DNA of 64,000 bases from an uncultured Clostridia bacterium (GTDB lineage Bacteria > Bacillota > Clostridia > Oscillospirales > Acutalibacteraceae): contig CANRAU010000006.1 in NCBI GenBank assembly GCA_947628665.1, positions 32,396 through 96,395 on the forward strand. The letters run 5' to 3'. A program made the translations under genes and the position numbers. The notes below the pieces were generated by a model that made no database searches, was not told the origin of the DNA, and saw only the letters and a list, made by a program, of their open reading frames with translations. Below are positions 19,412-29,124 of this stretch, one piece after another (position 1 is the stretch's first letter; each line of letters begins with the position of its first letter).

Positions 19412-19666
19412 TCTATTCTCGTCCCGTATCTTATCGGTTTGTGCTTTCTTGCTTTATAGTACCCGTCGATTTCGGGATTGTCAAGCAAAAGCCGTTTTCC
19501 TTTGCGCTGTGTTTTGGGCGCGAAAACGCCGTTATAGGGAAAAGCCGATGTTGAAATTCGGGAAAATATATGCTATACTGGAAAAGAACAGCGAAAGACG
19601 CGTTTAGCCCTGATCCCGTGCGCGGTTTTCGCTCTGCGTATGCAAAATGAAATTGGAGGTAAACGT

Positions 19667-20686
19667 ATGAAAGTTTTTATGATCGGCGGAACGGGTCTTT
19701 TGGGTTGCGAGGCCGCAAGGATCCTCATCGAAAGAGGGCATGAGGTCAAGAGCGTTGCGCTTCCGCCCCTTCCCGAGGGTGCGCCTATCCCCGAGCAAAT
19801 GGAGATCGTATTCGGCGACATCAACAAGAAATCCGATGACGAAATTCGGGAGATGCTGGCGGGTTGCGACTGCTTCATTTTCGCCGCGGGCGTGGACGAG
19901 AGAGTGGAATTCCCCGCTCCCGTTTACGATGCATACTACAAATTCAATATCGCGCCGCTGGAGCGCATTCTGCCGCTTTGCAAGGAAGCGGGCTTAAAGC
20001 GCGCGGTCGTACTCGGCTCGTATTTCAGCTGGCTCGCCAAAGAGCGCAAGGATATGCCCATCTGCGAGCACAACCCCTACATTAAAAGCCGTTTGGATCA
20101 GGAAAAGGTCTGCGAGAAATATGCGGACGAAAGCTTTGACGTTTCCGTGCTGGAACTGCCCTATATCTTCGGCACACAGCCCGGCAGACGTCCCGTTTGG
20201 GTCATCCTCATTGAGCAGATCGCATTCATGGACAAATGGCCTTTCACAATGTATCCGAAGGGCGGCACAACAATGCTGACCGTTCGTCAGGTCGGTCAGG
20301 CGATCGCGGGCGCGGCCGAAAAGGAAGTCGGCGGCTTCCGCGCATGGAAAATCGGTATGTACAACCTCACCTGGACGGAATTCCTTGCCATCGTGTATGA
20401 AGCGCGCGGCATGAAAGGCAGAAAGGTGCTCGGCGTTGCGCCCTGGATGATGAAAATGGGCATGGGCAAGGTCGTCAAGGACTATGCGGCGCGCGGTATC
20501 GAGAGCGGTATGGATCCGCTTTACCTCCCCTATATCATGGATCTGAACATTTTCACCGAGCAGAAGGACTGCCTGGAGTTAGGCGTTACGGAGGACGACA
20601 TCAAAGCGGCGATCTTCGATTCGATCACCGTCAGCGAAGCGGCCTACAACGGCAAGGTCAAGCTCCTGGAAATGAAGGGCGAATAA
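19667..20686 (+). CDS. NAD-dependent epimerase/dehydratase family protein
   Basis: MKVFMIGGTGLLGCEAARILIERGHEV Rossmann start; extended SDR pattern. Confidence 0.85.
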   Translation: MKVFMIGGTGLLGCEAARILIERGHEVKSVALPPLPEGAPIPEQMEIVFGDINKKSDDEIREMLAGCDCFIFAAGVDERVEFPAPVYDAYYKFNIAPLERILPLCKEAGLKRAVVLGSYFSWLAKERKDMPICEHNPYIKSRLDQEKVCEKYADESFDVSVLELPYIFGTQPGRRPVWVILIEQIAFMDKWPFTMYPKGGTTMLTVRQVGQAIAGAAEKEVGGFRAWKIGMYNLTWTEFLAIVYEARGMKGRKVLGVAPWMMKMGMGKVVKDYAARGIESGMDPLYLPYIMDLNIFTEQKDCLELGVTEDDIKAAIFDSITVSEAAYNGKVKLLEMKGE

Positions 20687-20710
20687 GCATAACACACGAA
20701 AGCCTACACA

Positions 20711-20745
20711 CAAAACGGCATCGTTTACAAGCGATGCCGTTTTCC
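20711..20745. terminator. rho-independent terminator
   Basis: aaaacggcatcg tttacaag cgatgccgtttt between convergent genes. Confidence 0.8.
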
Positions 20746-20760
20746 TGTTTTCATTTTCGG

Positions 20761-21558
20761 TTATGCGTGCAGCATGGCGCTTAAAAATTCGCGCAGACGT
20801 GCGTTTTTCGGCTGATCGAATACCACATCGGGTGCGCCGCGTTCCGCAATGACGCCGTCATGCATAAAGATGATCTCATTGGAGACCTCGCGGGCAAAGC
20901 CCATTTCGTGGGTGACGATGAGCATGGTGCGTCCCTCGTTTGCCAGCTTGCGTATCACGGCCAGCACCTCGTTGGTGATCTCGGGGTCGAGCGCGGAGGT
21001 CGGCTCGTCAAAACAAAGCACCTGCGGAGAGAGCATCAGCGCACGCGCGATCGCCACACGCTGCTGCTGCCCGCCCGAAAGCTCGCACGGGTAACTGTTC
21101 AGCTTGTCCGAAAGTCCCACGCTCAAAAGAAGCGCCTTTGCTTCCTCGTCAATGGCCGTCAGGCGCGCCTTGATCTCGGCGCGGTCACATTGCTCTTTCT
21201 TGCAGGCTTCTTTCACCAAAAATTCCTTTGCAAGCGTGACATTGCGCAGCGCCGTGTACTGCGGGAACAGGTTAAACGACTGAAACACAAGCCCCGTGCA
21301 AAGCTGATTTTGGCGTTTTTCCGCCATGGAGAGCTTTCCTTTGCGCGCGGCGTCAAACGTCACACGTCCGCCAACGGTGATCTTGCCACGGTCGGCAGTC
21401 TCCAAACCCGTAATGCAGCGCAAAAGCGTGGTTTTTCCGCTGCCGGAAGAGCCGATGACCGAAACGACCTGCCCCTCTTCCATAGAAAAGTCTATGCCCT
21501 TGAGTACCTCGGTTTTGCCGAAGCTCTTATGGATTTGTTCTACTTCCAAAATAGCCAT
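20761..21558 (-). CDS. polar amino-acid ABC transporter ATP-binding protein
   Basis: Walker A GSSGSGKTTLL, signature LSGGQQQRVAIARAL, Walker B VLCFDEPTSALDPE; start MAILEVEQIHKSFG. Confidence 0.92.
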   Translation of the reverse strand: MAILEVEQIHKSFGKTEVLKGIDFSMEEGQVVSVIGSSGSGKTTLLRCITGLETADRGKITVGGRVTFDAARKGKLSMAEKRQNQLCTGLVFQSFNLFPQYTALRNVTLAKEFLVKEACKKEQCDRAEIKARLTAIDEEAKALLLSVGLSDKLNSYPCELSGGQQQRVAIARALMLSPQVLCFDEPTSALDPEITNEVLAVIRKLANEGRTMLIVTHEMGFAREVSNEIIFMHDGVIAERGAPDVVFDQPKNARLREFLSAMLHA

Positions 21559-21560
21559 AA

Positions 21561-22256
21561 TCAACCTCTGAAATAATCGAGTTTTTTCTCGATACGACCG
21601 AAAAGCAGCGATAGAAGTCCGACAAACACCAAATAGAACGCGCCCGTATAAAACAGCGGCCACAAAAGACCGTCGGACTTAATGAACGCCTGCCCCGCCC
21701 AAATCACTTCGTATACCGCAATGATGCGCGCAAGGGAGGTGTCCTTCACCAGCGTGATGATCTCATTGCTCATGGGCGGCACGATCCGTTTGACGACCTG
21801 CAGCAGCACGACCCTGAAAAACACCTGCGTTTTGGTCATGCCCAGCACCTGTCCCGCTTCATATTGCCCTTTGGAAATGCTTTCAATACCGCCGCGGTAA
21901 ATTTCGGAGAAATAACAGGCGTAGTTGATCACAAAAGCAATCAGCGCGGCGACGAACCGATCCATGACCGACCAGGTACCCAGCCACTGCAAAAACGGAT
22001 TTTGCGAACCGAGCGCAGCCACCTGCGAGCCGATAAGCCCCGGGCCGTAATAGATCACAATGAGCTGCAGCATCAGCGGCGTACCGCGAATCACCCAAAT
22101 CAGCGCGCGCACCAGCCACTTGAGTGGCCGAAAACGGCTCATCGAACCGAAGCTGAACACCAGCCCCAACGGCAGGGCAAACAACAACGTCAGCAAGAAC
22201 AGTTCAAGGGTTTTTCCGAACCCTTCCAGCAAACTGACGGTAACACTCCAAAACAT
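21561..22256 (-). CDS. amino-acid ABC transporter permease (HisM/GlnP type)
   Basis: RGTPLMLQLIVIYYG, EIYRGGIESISKGQYEAGQVLGMT. Confidence 0.9.
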   Translation of the reverse strand: MFWSVTVSLLEGFGKTLELFLLTLLFALPLGLVFSFGSMSRFRPLKWLVRALIWVIRGTPLMLQLIVIYYGPGLIGSQVAALGSQNPFLQWLGTWSVMDRFVAALIAFVINYACYFSEIYRGGIESISKGQYEAGQVLGMTKTQVFFRVVLLQVVKRIVPPMSNEIITLVKDTSLARIIAVYEVIWAGQAFIKSDGLLWPLFYTGAFYLVFVGLLSLLFGRIEKKLDYFRG

Positions 22257-22343
22257 AGATTATCCTTTTCTTTCCAAATCTGATAAAGAGAAACGACAGC
22301 GGCGAAGTAGACTGCTTCGCCGCTGCACGAACATTTCGGGATT

Positions 22344-23180
22344 TTACTTGATGAGCGTCAGCTGATATTTTTCGGCGAGTTTATCCATAGTGCCGTCCTG
22401 CATCAGTTCCGCCGTGATCTTATTGATCTCCTCCGTGAGGTCAGAACCCTTGCGGCAGGCGATACCGTACTCTTCGCTCGTCAATTCGAGCTTATAGCCA
22501 TAGTTTGCATAGCTCGTGCCTTCGCCCGTCATGGCGTTCGCCATGGTGATGTCGATGATGCAGGCGTCCGCCGCACCGCTGGAAACCTCCATCAACGTCG
22601 CACTTTGATCGGCAACCTTCGTGACCTTGGTAAAGCCCGCTTCCTCGGCCGCCTTTGCGCCCGCAGAACCGTTTTCAACAGCAAACTGCAAATCCTTCAT
22701 GCTTTCCGCCGTCGGGTATGCATCCAGCTTATCCTTCGCCATAACGACGACCTGCGCATTCTTCACATACGGATTGGTGACGCTCGCGTTCAGCTTGCTC
22801 TCCTCGGTGATAGTCATGCCGTTCCATGCACAGTCGATCGCCTTCGAGTCAAGCTCGGTATATTTGTTGTCCCATTCAATAACAATGAACTCCGCCTTCA
22901 CGCCGAGCTTTTCGGCGACCAGACGTGCGTACTCGGTGTCAAACCCCGTCCATTCGGTCGAGCCTTTTTCCTTATAATTCATCGGCGCATAATCGGTAAT
23001 GCCGATGACCAGCGTCCCCTTGTCCTTTATGTACGCAAGATCGGAATTCTCCGTATCAAGATTGGAATTCTCCGTATCAAGATCGGAATTCTCTGTATCC
23101 TTTTTGCCGCCGCAAGCCGCCAGCGTGCAGACAAGCACGACGAGCGCGAGCAACAGCGCAATGCCCTTTTTCAGTTTCAT
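22344..23180 (-). CDS. amino-acid ABC transporter substrate-binding lipoprotein
   Basis: Lipobox LVCTLAACGG; GFDTEYARLVAEKLGVKAEFIVIEWDNKYTELDSKAIDCAWNGMTIT. Confidence 0.9.
   Translation of the reverse strand: MKLKKGIALLLALVVLVCTLAACGGKKDTENSDLDTENSNLDTENSDLAYIKDKGTLVIGITDYAPMNYKEKGSTEWTGFDTEYARLVAEKLGVKAEFIVIEWDNKYTELDSKAIDCAWNGMTITEESKLNASVTNPYVKNAQVVVMAKDKLDAYPTAESMKDLQFAVENGSAGAKAAEEAGFTKVTKVADQSATLMEVSSGAADACIIDITMANAMTGEGTSYANYGYKLELTSEEYGIACRKGSDLTEEINKITAELMQDGTMDKLAEKYQLTLIK
23041..23103. repeat. three tandem 21-bp repeats in the lipoprotein linker
   Basis: tcggaattctccgtatcaaga / ttggaattctccgtatcaaga / tcggaattctctgtatccttt, encoding DTENSDL-type heptads. Confidence 0.9.
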
Positions 23181-23250
23181 TTTCCATTCCTCCGATTTAT
23201 CATGGTAAAGTGGTAACGTGCTATTATCATAACGCATTCACACGCTTTTG

Positions 23251-23988
23251 TCAACCGTCATTCTTCACAAGAATTCCGTCTACGGAGTCACGATATGCCA
23301 GCAATTCACTGACAGTTACAAGCTGATAGCCCTGCTCGGTCAGCGCGACGATCACTTTTTCGGCCGCCTCGGCGGTCGGCAAAAAGAGGTCGTGCATCAG
23401 GATAATGTCGCCGTCGTGTACATTGTCCAGCACCCGTTTGACGCTTCGCGCGCAGTTTTGGTGACTCCAATCCATGGTATCGATCGTCCAAAGCACGATC
23501 GGCAGATCGGTAAGGGTCGAGAGGTTTTTGCTGTACGTCCCGCCCGGCGGACGCAGGACGGTCGTGCGGCGTCCCACGACCTTTTCAAGCGCTTCGTCGG
23601 TCTTTTTTAACTGTTCCGAAATAGACGTACTCCCGCGCGAGCGCAGATTGACATGGTCATAGGTGTGATTGCCGAATTCACAGCCCGCGTCGGCGATCAT
23701 GCGGATGCTCTCTTCGCGCCCTTCGATGCGGCTACCCACCACAAAAAAGGTCGCGCGTCCGCCGACTTCCTGCAGCGCTTTGACGATTCGCTTGGTCACA
23801 GGGCCGTAAGGGCCGTCGTCAAAGGTCAGGGCAACCATGGGCTTTTCGGGGTCTAACTGCCGAATGGGAACATAGTCGTCTGTGCGCGTATCTATCGCCA
23901 TCACAACGCCCATGCCGCACGCCAAAAGCGTGATCGCAAGCACTGCACACGCGAGTACGGTCAGCAGTTTTTTCAGTCGGATCACCAT
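23251..23988 (-). CDS. polysaccharide deacetylase family protein
   Basis: MVALTFDDGPYGPVTKRI...GNHTYDHVNLRS...RPPGGTYS; likely start MVIRLKKLL. Confidence 0.9.
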   Translation of the reverse strand: MVIRLKKLLTVLACAVLAITLLACGMGVVMAIDTRTDDYVPIRQLDPEKPMVALTFDDGPYGPVTKRIVKALQEVGGRATFFVVGSRIEGREESIRMIADAGCEFGNHTYDHVNLRSRGSTSISEQLKKTDEALEKVVGRRTTVLRPPGGTYSKNLSTLTDLPIVLWTIDTMDWSHQNCARSVKRVLDNVHDGDIILMHDLFLPTAEAAEKVIVALTEQGYQLVTVSELLAYRDSVDGILVKNDG

Positions 23989-24041
23989 AGCAAGACCTTC
24001 TCCATCCACAACTTCTGCTTCATGTATATTCAAAGCGAAAA

Positions 24042-24082
24042 GAGAAATGCCCGCCGCCCCGAAAATCGGCACGGCGGGCAGG
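24042..24082 (-). terminator. rho-independent terminator after the sodium:amino acid symporter
   Basis: tgcccgccg...cggcgggca hairpin followed on the minus strand by a T-rich run. Confidence 0.6.
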
Positions 24083-24096
24083 AAAAGCGCACGATC

Positions 24097-25536
24097 TCAA
24101 TGTTTGGGCAGGATCGTAAACGGATCGTTTTGTTGGAAAGAAAGCATCGGCGGCACGGATTGTCCCCGAAAAATGCGCATGCGGTAGTTTTCGGTAATGC
24201 GGAACACCAGCGGCGACAACAGCAGCACACCGACAAGATTCGGCAGCGCCATCAGGCCGTTAAAGGTGTCGGACAGTTCCCATACAAGCCGGATGCTTGA
24301 TACCGACCCGATGAACGAGACCGCCAAAAAAATCCCCTTATAAATCTGCATAAACGTCCTGCCGCCGAGATATTCCGACACGCGGCAGCCGTAAACCGAC
24401 CAGCCGAGCAGTGTGGAGAAAGCGAACAGCACGATCCCGACCGATACGATATAGCCGCCGAAAGCGCCGAACACGCTTTGAAATGCCCAAATTGTGACGT
24501 TGACGCCCTCCAAGCCCGCCACACGGTGCGCGCCCGTGGTCAAAATGGCAAGGGCTGTCAGCGTGCAAATGACAATCGTATCGAAAAATACCTCAAAAAT
24601 GCCCCAAAGTCCCTGTCGGACGGGTTCGCGCACATCCGCCGAAGCGTGTACCAGCACCGAAGAACCAAGACCCGCCTCGTTGGAAAACACGCCGCGCGCA
24701 AAGCCGTAACGCATGGCGCTTGCTATACCGTAACCCATGATACCGCCGCCCGCAGAGCGAAGCGAAAACGCGCTTTGGAAAATCTCGGTCATGGCGGATG
24801 GAAGATGTTTGACGTTGACCAAAATCACGGTCAGTGAGCCGAGGATATAGAGCGCCGCCATAACGGGTACAAACTTTTCGGTCACGCCCACGATACGCTG
24901 AATGCCGCCGAGCAAAATGACGGCGACAAGCACACACACCGCAACGCCCGTAACAAAGCCGGGTATGTGAAAAGAGGACTGCAAGGCCGTAGCAATGCCG
25001 TTGACCTGCGCGATAGAGCCGATGCCGAACGAAGCAAACAGACAAAAAACGGCAAACAGCACCGCAAGCCACTTTTGTCGGAGACCCTTTTCAATATAGT
25101 ACATTGGGCCGCCGACCCATTCCCCTTGCGCACTTTTATGCCGAAAATAGATACCGAGTACGATTTCGGCGTATTTGGTCATCATGCCGAAGAACGCGGA
25201 GACCCACATCCAAAAAATCGCCCCTGCGCCGCCCGCCGCGATCGCAGTCGCCACGCCGACGATATTTCCCGTGCCGACGGTGGCCGCAAGCGCCGTCGCC
25301 AACGCCTGAAACGGGGTAATGGCGTTTTTATCCTTCGACTTTTTTGTTTTTCCGTTTTGAAACACACTCAAAATCGTGTTTTTCAGCACATACCGAAATT
25401 TGGTGATTTGCAAAAAGCGTGTGCCTGCCGTCAGATAGATCCCCGTCGCCAGAAGCAACACCAGCATCGGCACGCCCCAAACCGCGTCATGCACGGCCGT
25501 GTTTGCTTTTTCGATCCATTCGATAAGCGTTTGCAT
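24097..25536 (-). CDS. alanine/glycine:cation symporter (AgcS family)
   Basis: ALATALAATVGTGNIVGVATAIAAGGAGAIFWMW...GGPMYYIEKGL...GVFSNEAGLGSS. Confidence 0.93.
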   Translation of the reverse strand: MQTLIEWIEKANTAVHDAVWGVPMLVLLLATGIYLTAGTRFLQITKFRYVLKNTILSVFQNGKTKKSKDKNAITPFQALATALAATVGTGNIVGVATAIAAGGAGAIFWMWVSAFFGMMTKYAEIVLGIYFRHKSAQGEWVGGPMYYIEKGLRQKWLAVLFAVFCLFASFGIGSIAQVNGIATALQSSFHIPGFVTGVAVCVLVAVILLGGIQRIVGVTEKFVPVMAALYILGSLTVILVNVKHLPSAMTEIFQSAFSLRSAGGGIMGYGIASAMRYGFARGVFSNEAGLGSSVLVHASADVREPVRQGLWGIFEVFFDTIVICTLTALAILTTGAHRVAGLEGVNVTIWAFQSVFGAFGGYIVSVGIVLFAFSTLLGWSVYGCRVSEYLGGRTFMQIYKGIFLAVSFIGSVSSIRLVWELSDTFNGLMALPNLVGVLLLSPLVFRITENYRMRIFRGQSVPPMLSFQQNDPFTILPKH

Positions 25537-25578
25537 AGATTTCCTCCCGTGAAAACCCGCCGTATATTTTTCCGTGAA

Positions 25579-25615
25579 AATAAAATGCAGGAGAGCTTTT
25601 CCCCTGCATTTTATG
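25579..25615 (-). terminator. rho-independent terminator after the GH51 gene
   Basis: ataaaatgcagg...cctgcattttat. Confidence 0.7.
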
Positions 25616-25633
25616 TTCTGTTTTACAGAATTA

Positions 25634-27904
25634 TTAAGCGGAGGTTTTTCCGCGCTTCCTGCGGATCAAATGTACGATGGTGGGAATGCCCACCGCAAGC
25701 ACAAGGATCCCCGCGGGAATAATGTAGACAAGCGCGCGCTCCAAAGGCGTGTAATAAGGCGTCGCCTCGGGCATTTCGGGCAGTTCATAAAGCCCCTCGC
25801 CCGTTTGATTGCCGCCGTATGCAATGCGCAGTACGTTCACGGAATACCCGCCGACCGTAAATGTGGGATCGCCGTTCAATTTCACTTCCTGCGCCTGCGG
25901 CACAATGCACGTTCTGCCGGACTCATTGCAGGCCGCGAGCGACCGGTTCGTAAGCGAGAGCATATCGGCGTAATTTGCCTTGCCGAAGCCGTCGAGCGCA
26001 TAGGAGAACGACTTTTCCTCACCCGTGGTGTTGACGAGCTTCACATAGATCAGTTCATTCTTCTCATCGACGGTGACGGACTGATACACCCCGTCGTTCC
26101 CCTCAGGGAGCGTTGCATCCAAATAGCGACTGCCCGTATTGTTCATATAGAGCATTTGCGTGTAATAGCTGGGGGTCAGCACCACGTTCTCGTCGTCAAA
26201 CCAAATCAGGTCGATTTTCCATTGCTGGGCGTTGATCTTGGCGAACAACGGCGCATAAGAGGCCATGACGACGACGTCGCCGTTGCGCTCCAAGCTCGTC
26301 ATATACGCGCCTTCCGAAAGCGCCGCATTCAGATTGGACTTCGTCTCAATTGTACCCGCGTTTCTGGCGGTCGCCGCATATTCGCCCAAAAACACCTTCG
26401 GGCCGTTGCGGTCGTAATTGTCATACCGATCCAAATTGGCGAGATACCAGTCGTCGTCCTGATAATAGTGTTCGTCCACAATCGTATCCGTATAATTTGC
26501 GGACAGCTCCTCCCAAGAGGTATCGAATTGCAAGCCTGCGGAAACAGGGCCTGCGGAGGAGATCACCTTGATATTCGGATACACCTTGTTGACCGCGGCT
26601 TTCAACGCCGCCAAATTGCGGAAATAGACCTCGCCCCAGTTTTCATTGCCGAGACCGATGTATTCCAAATCAAACGGCGCGGGATGCCCGTTTGCCGCGC
26701 GACGCGCGCCCCACTCGGTGGATACGTCGCCGTTCGCATATTCGATCAAGTCCAAAATATCCTGCACATACGCGTCAAATTCCGCCGTACCCGGACGGTA
26801 TGCGATGGTGTCGAGATACTCTTCCCACTGCTCTTTCGTGATCTCACCGGACTGATATTTCGCATACTGGTCGTCATAGCCGCAGCGTGGCTGGCAGATC
26901 AGCCCCACGTTGAGGATCGGCACGGGCTTTGCACCCAAATCCGCACACAGCTGGAAGTATTCGTGATACCCGACGCTGTAGCTGTTGTTGTAATCGATGT
27001 TATCGTTTTGCCAGATATTGTAATTCTGCTTGCGGGTCTCCAAAGGCCCGATGGTATTCTTCCAGTTGAAATTGTTCTCCAGATCGCTGCCCTCCGCAAC
27101 ACATCCGCCGGGGAAGCGGACAAACGCGGGATGCAGCTGTTCCAGCGCACGGTACATATCCTCGCGCAGAGACGTGTATTTCCATGTGGATTGGCCGTAA
27201 CCATAGCTCTTTTCGGGGTAAAGGCAGACATAATCAAGCGATACCGCGCCGGACTCAAATTCCATGACCAGCGAAGCGCTGTCGGTTTTCGCCGCAGTCA
27301 GCACAGCGGCGCTCTTTGCCCACGTATCGCCCGTATGCACGCCGAAGCTGACGGTATCGGAGAGCTTCTCGCCGCGCTTGTTTTCCAGATACACCGAAAC
27401 GGTCATGTTCGTATTTTTAAACCATGCCGAAAACGCGTATGTATCGCCCGCTTTAATGGACATACTCGGCACGTCGATCACGCGGGAATCCTTATTATCG
27501 GTCTTGTAATGGTAATACTCGCAGAAGCCCAGATTTTTCACTGTGCGCGTCTTTACGGAATCATCCTGCGGCATAGAGATATAGGAGGGGTTGTTTTCGT
27601 GAATGCCGCCCGTCGTCTCGCGGGTATACTTTCCCTCGATCTCCCAGCCGGAAAGTGCGTCCTTTTTCGCATAATACAAATACTCGAAAGAGTTGTTGCG
27701 CACCAAATTAGCGTTCAGTCCCCCTTCTACGGCATTGTTGATGTCCTCAATAAAAATGCCGTACATATCGGAACTCATCTCGTGAGACAAATTCTCTGCG
27801 GACAGCGTTACTTTTTGTGCCTGTGCATCCGCAAATGCCGTGACGCCGCCTATTCCCACAAACAGCAGCGCCGCCAAAAATACGGCTATTGCTTTTCTAC
27901 GCAT
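25634..27904 (-). CDS. secreted, membrane-anchored alpha-L-arabinofuranosidase (GH51-like)
   Basis: Signal peptide; MYGIFIEDINNAVEGGLNANLVRNNSFEY, RFPGGCVAEG, GLGNENWGE; C-terminal TM plus RRKRGK tail. Confidence 0.88.
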   Translation of the reverse strand: MRRKAIAVFLAALLFVGIGGVTAFADAQAQKVTLSAENLSHEMSSDMYGIFIEDINNAVEGGLNANLVRNNSFEYLYYAKKDALSGWEIEGKYTRETTGGIHENNPSYISMPQDDSVKTRTVKNLGFCEYYHYKTDNKDSRVIDVPSMSIKAGDTYAFSAWFKNTNMTVSVYLENKRGEKLSDTVSFGVHTGDTWAKSAAVLTAAKTDSASLVMEFESGAVSLDYVCLYPEKSYGYGQSTWKYTSLREDMYRALEQLHPAFVRFPGGCVAEGSDLENNFNWKNTIGPLETRKQNYNIWQNDNIDYNNSYSVGYHEYFQLCADLGAKPVPILNVGLICQPRCGYDDQYAKYQSGEITKEQWEEYLDTIAYRPGTAEFDAYVQDILDLIEYANGDVSTEWGARRAANGHPAPFDLEYIGLGNENWGEVYFRNLAALKAAVNKVYPNIKVISSAGPVSAGLQFDTSWEELSANYTDTIVDEHYYQDDDWYLANLDRYDNYDRNGPKVFLGEYAATARNAGTIETKSNLNAALSEGAYMTSLERNGDVVVMASYAPLFAKINAQQWKIDLIWFDDENVVLTPSYYTQMLYMNNTGSRYLDATLPEGNDGVYQSVTVDEKNELIYVKLVNTTGEEKSFSYALDGFGKANYADMLSLTNRSLAACNESGRTCIVPQAQEVKLNGDPTFTVGGYSVNVLRIAYGGNQTGEGLYELPEMPEATPYYTPLERALVYIIPAGILVLAVGIPTIVHLIRRKRGKTSA

Positions 27905-28058
27905 CTCTGTTTCTCCCCCTTTGGTTCTGTATGTGTTTATCTTATCATGTTTGCACGCGTTCTTGCAAGGGTTTTCCGCTTTTTTTCGGTGATTTTTTCG
28001 CTGTGCAAAGCCCTTGAAGAAATCCCGCGAACGTGTTACACTTTTTTCGGGTGATCGT

Positions 28059-29006
28059 ATGGCATGGAAACGGGAAAATCATAAACCGAAAGGCGCCGGG
28101 CGCGAACGTCTGCTTGCAAAGCTCGCCGACGCGCTCGATGTGAATTTCGCGGTGACCCAGTCGGAAATTCACAGCATGCAGGATTTTGAACAGCATTTGC
28201 TCGTCCCCTTTTTGCAGGGGGAATTGCTCTATTACCGCGGCGAACGTATTTGCTCGAGCGAACGGCGGCTCATGCCCACGCTGCTGCGTCAGGAAGATGT
28301 ACTCAAGCCTTACGGGGAAAGCTCGTTCGTGCATTTGGACAGCGACGCGCTTTTGGCGTTTTATCAAAGCAACACGCGCTTTATGACGGTCTATGAAACG
28401 CTGTACGAAAAGCCCGAAAAAAGCGCGCTGTACTCTATGCTTGCCTTTGCGCAGCATTATTTGGACATCAGTCCGTTTATCGACTTTACGCACAGCTTGT
28501 ACGTCGCGCTCTCGTTCGCGCTCAAAGGGCGGCAGGAGTTTGCGGACGACGTCGTCATTTATACGGCCGCAGACATCGGAGACGACGACACGACCTGCGA
28601 CATACAAGAGGTCAACGCTTGGCTTTCGGACTACAGCGTAGACATTTTTCGCACCCTCTCGCCCGAAGAACTGCGCAAAAAGCTGGCGGCGGCTCGCAAC
28701 GGTACGCCCCTTGCGGGGTTACCGCGTCCCGCCAATTTCCCCGAAAGCGTCTCGCCCACGGCGAAGCTCATCGACATTCCGACCAACGATCTCATGAAAT
28801 ATCAACAGGGCGTTTTTCTGCTGTTGAACAATTTCAGTATTCTCGATGCGTCCTATTTGACCAAGTCCGTGCGGCAGAGCTTCGCCATCAACAAATACCG
28901 CATCGACAAAGCGATCTGCCCGCAGCTCTCGCAGTTGCTGCTCGACAAAGCCCCGCAGTACCGCTATGAAAATCTTTTGGATATTTCCCGCGCGGTCAGG
29001 GGGTAA
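28059..29006 (+). CDS. FRG domain-containing protein
   Basis: LYYRGERICSSERRLMPTLLR...FAQHYLDISPFIDFTHSLYVALSFAL matches the FRG pattern; start chosen after promoter TTGAAG-N17-TACACT (28014-28042). Confidence 0.75.
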   Translation: MAWKRENHKPKGAGRERLLAKLADALDVNFAVTQSEIHSMQDFEQHLLVPFLQGELLYYRGERICSSERRLMPTLLRQEDVLKPYGESSFVHLDSDALLAFYQSNTRFMTVYETLYEKPEKSALYSMLAFAQHYLDISPFIDFTHSLYVALSFALKGRQEFADDVVIYTAADIGDDDTTCDIQEVNAWLSDYSVDIFRTLSPEELRKKLAAARNGTPLAGLPRPANFPESVSPTAKLIDIPTNDLMKYQQGVFLLLNNFSILDASYLTKSVRQSFAINKYRIDKAICPQLSQLLLDKAPQYRYENLLDISRAVRG

Positions 29007-29124
29007 AAATCCGCCGAAACGCTTCGGGAAATCGGCTCTCTGCGAATCCCTTCCATCGCGTTATCCTTTCCCGTACCCTGATTGTATTGCCTAACCTATT
29101 TGCATAATGAATGGAGGATGTATT

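Noticed and set aside
25574-28054. 826-aa plus-strand ORF antisense to the GH51 gene
   Set aside because: Shadow ORF. The opposite strand encodes a convincing GH51 enzyme with signal peptide; the 826-aa translation is low-complexity (R/H/I/V-rich) with no recognisable domain. GC-rich codon usage in this genome produces many long antisense frames.
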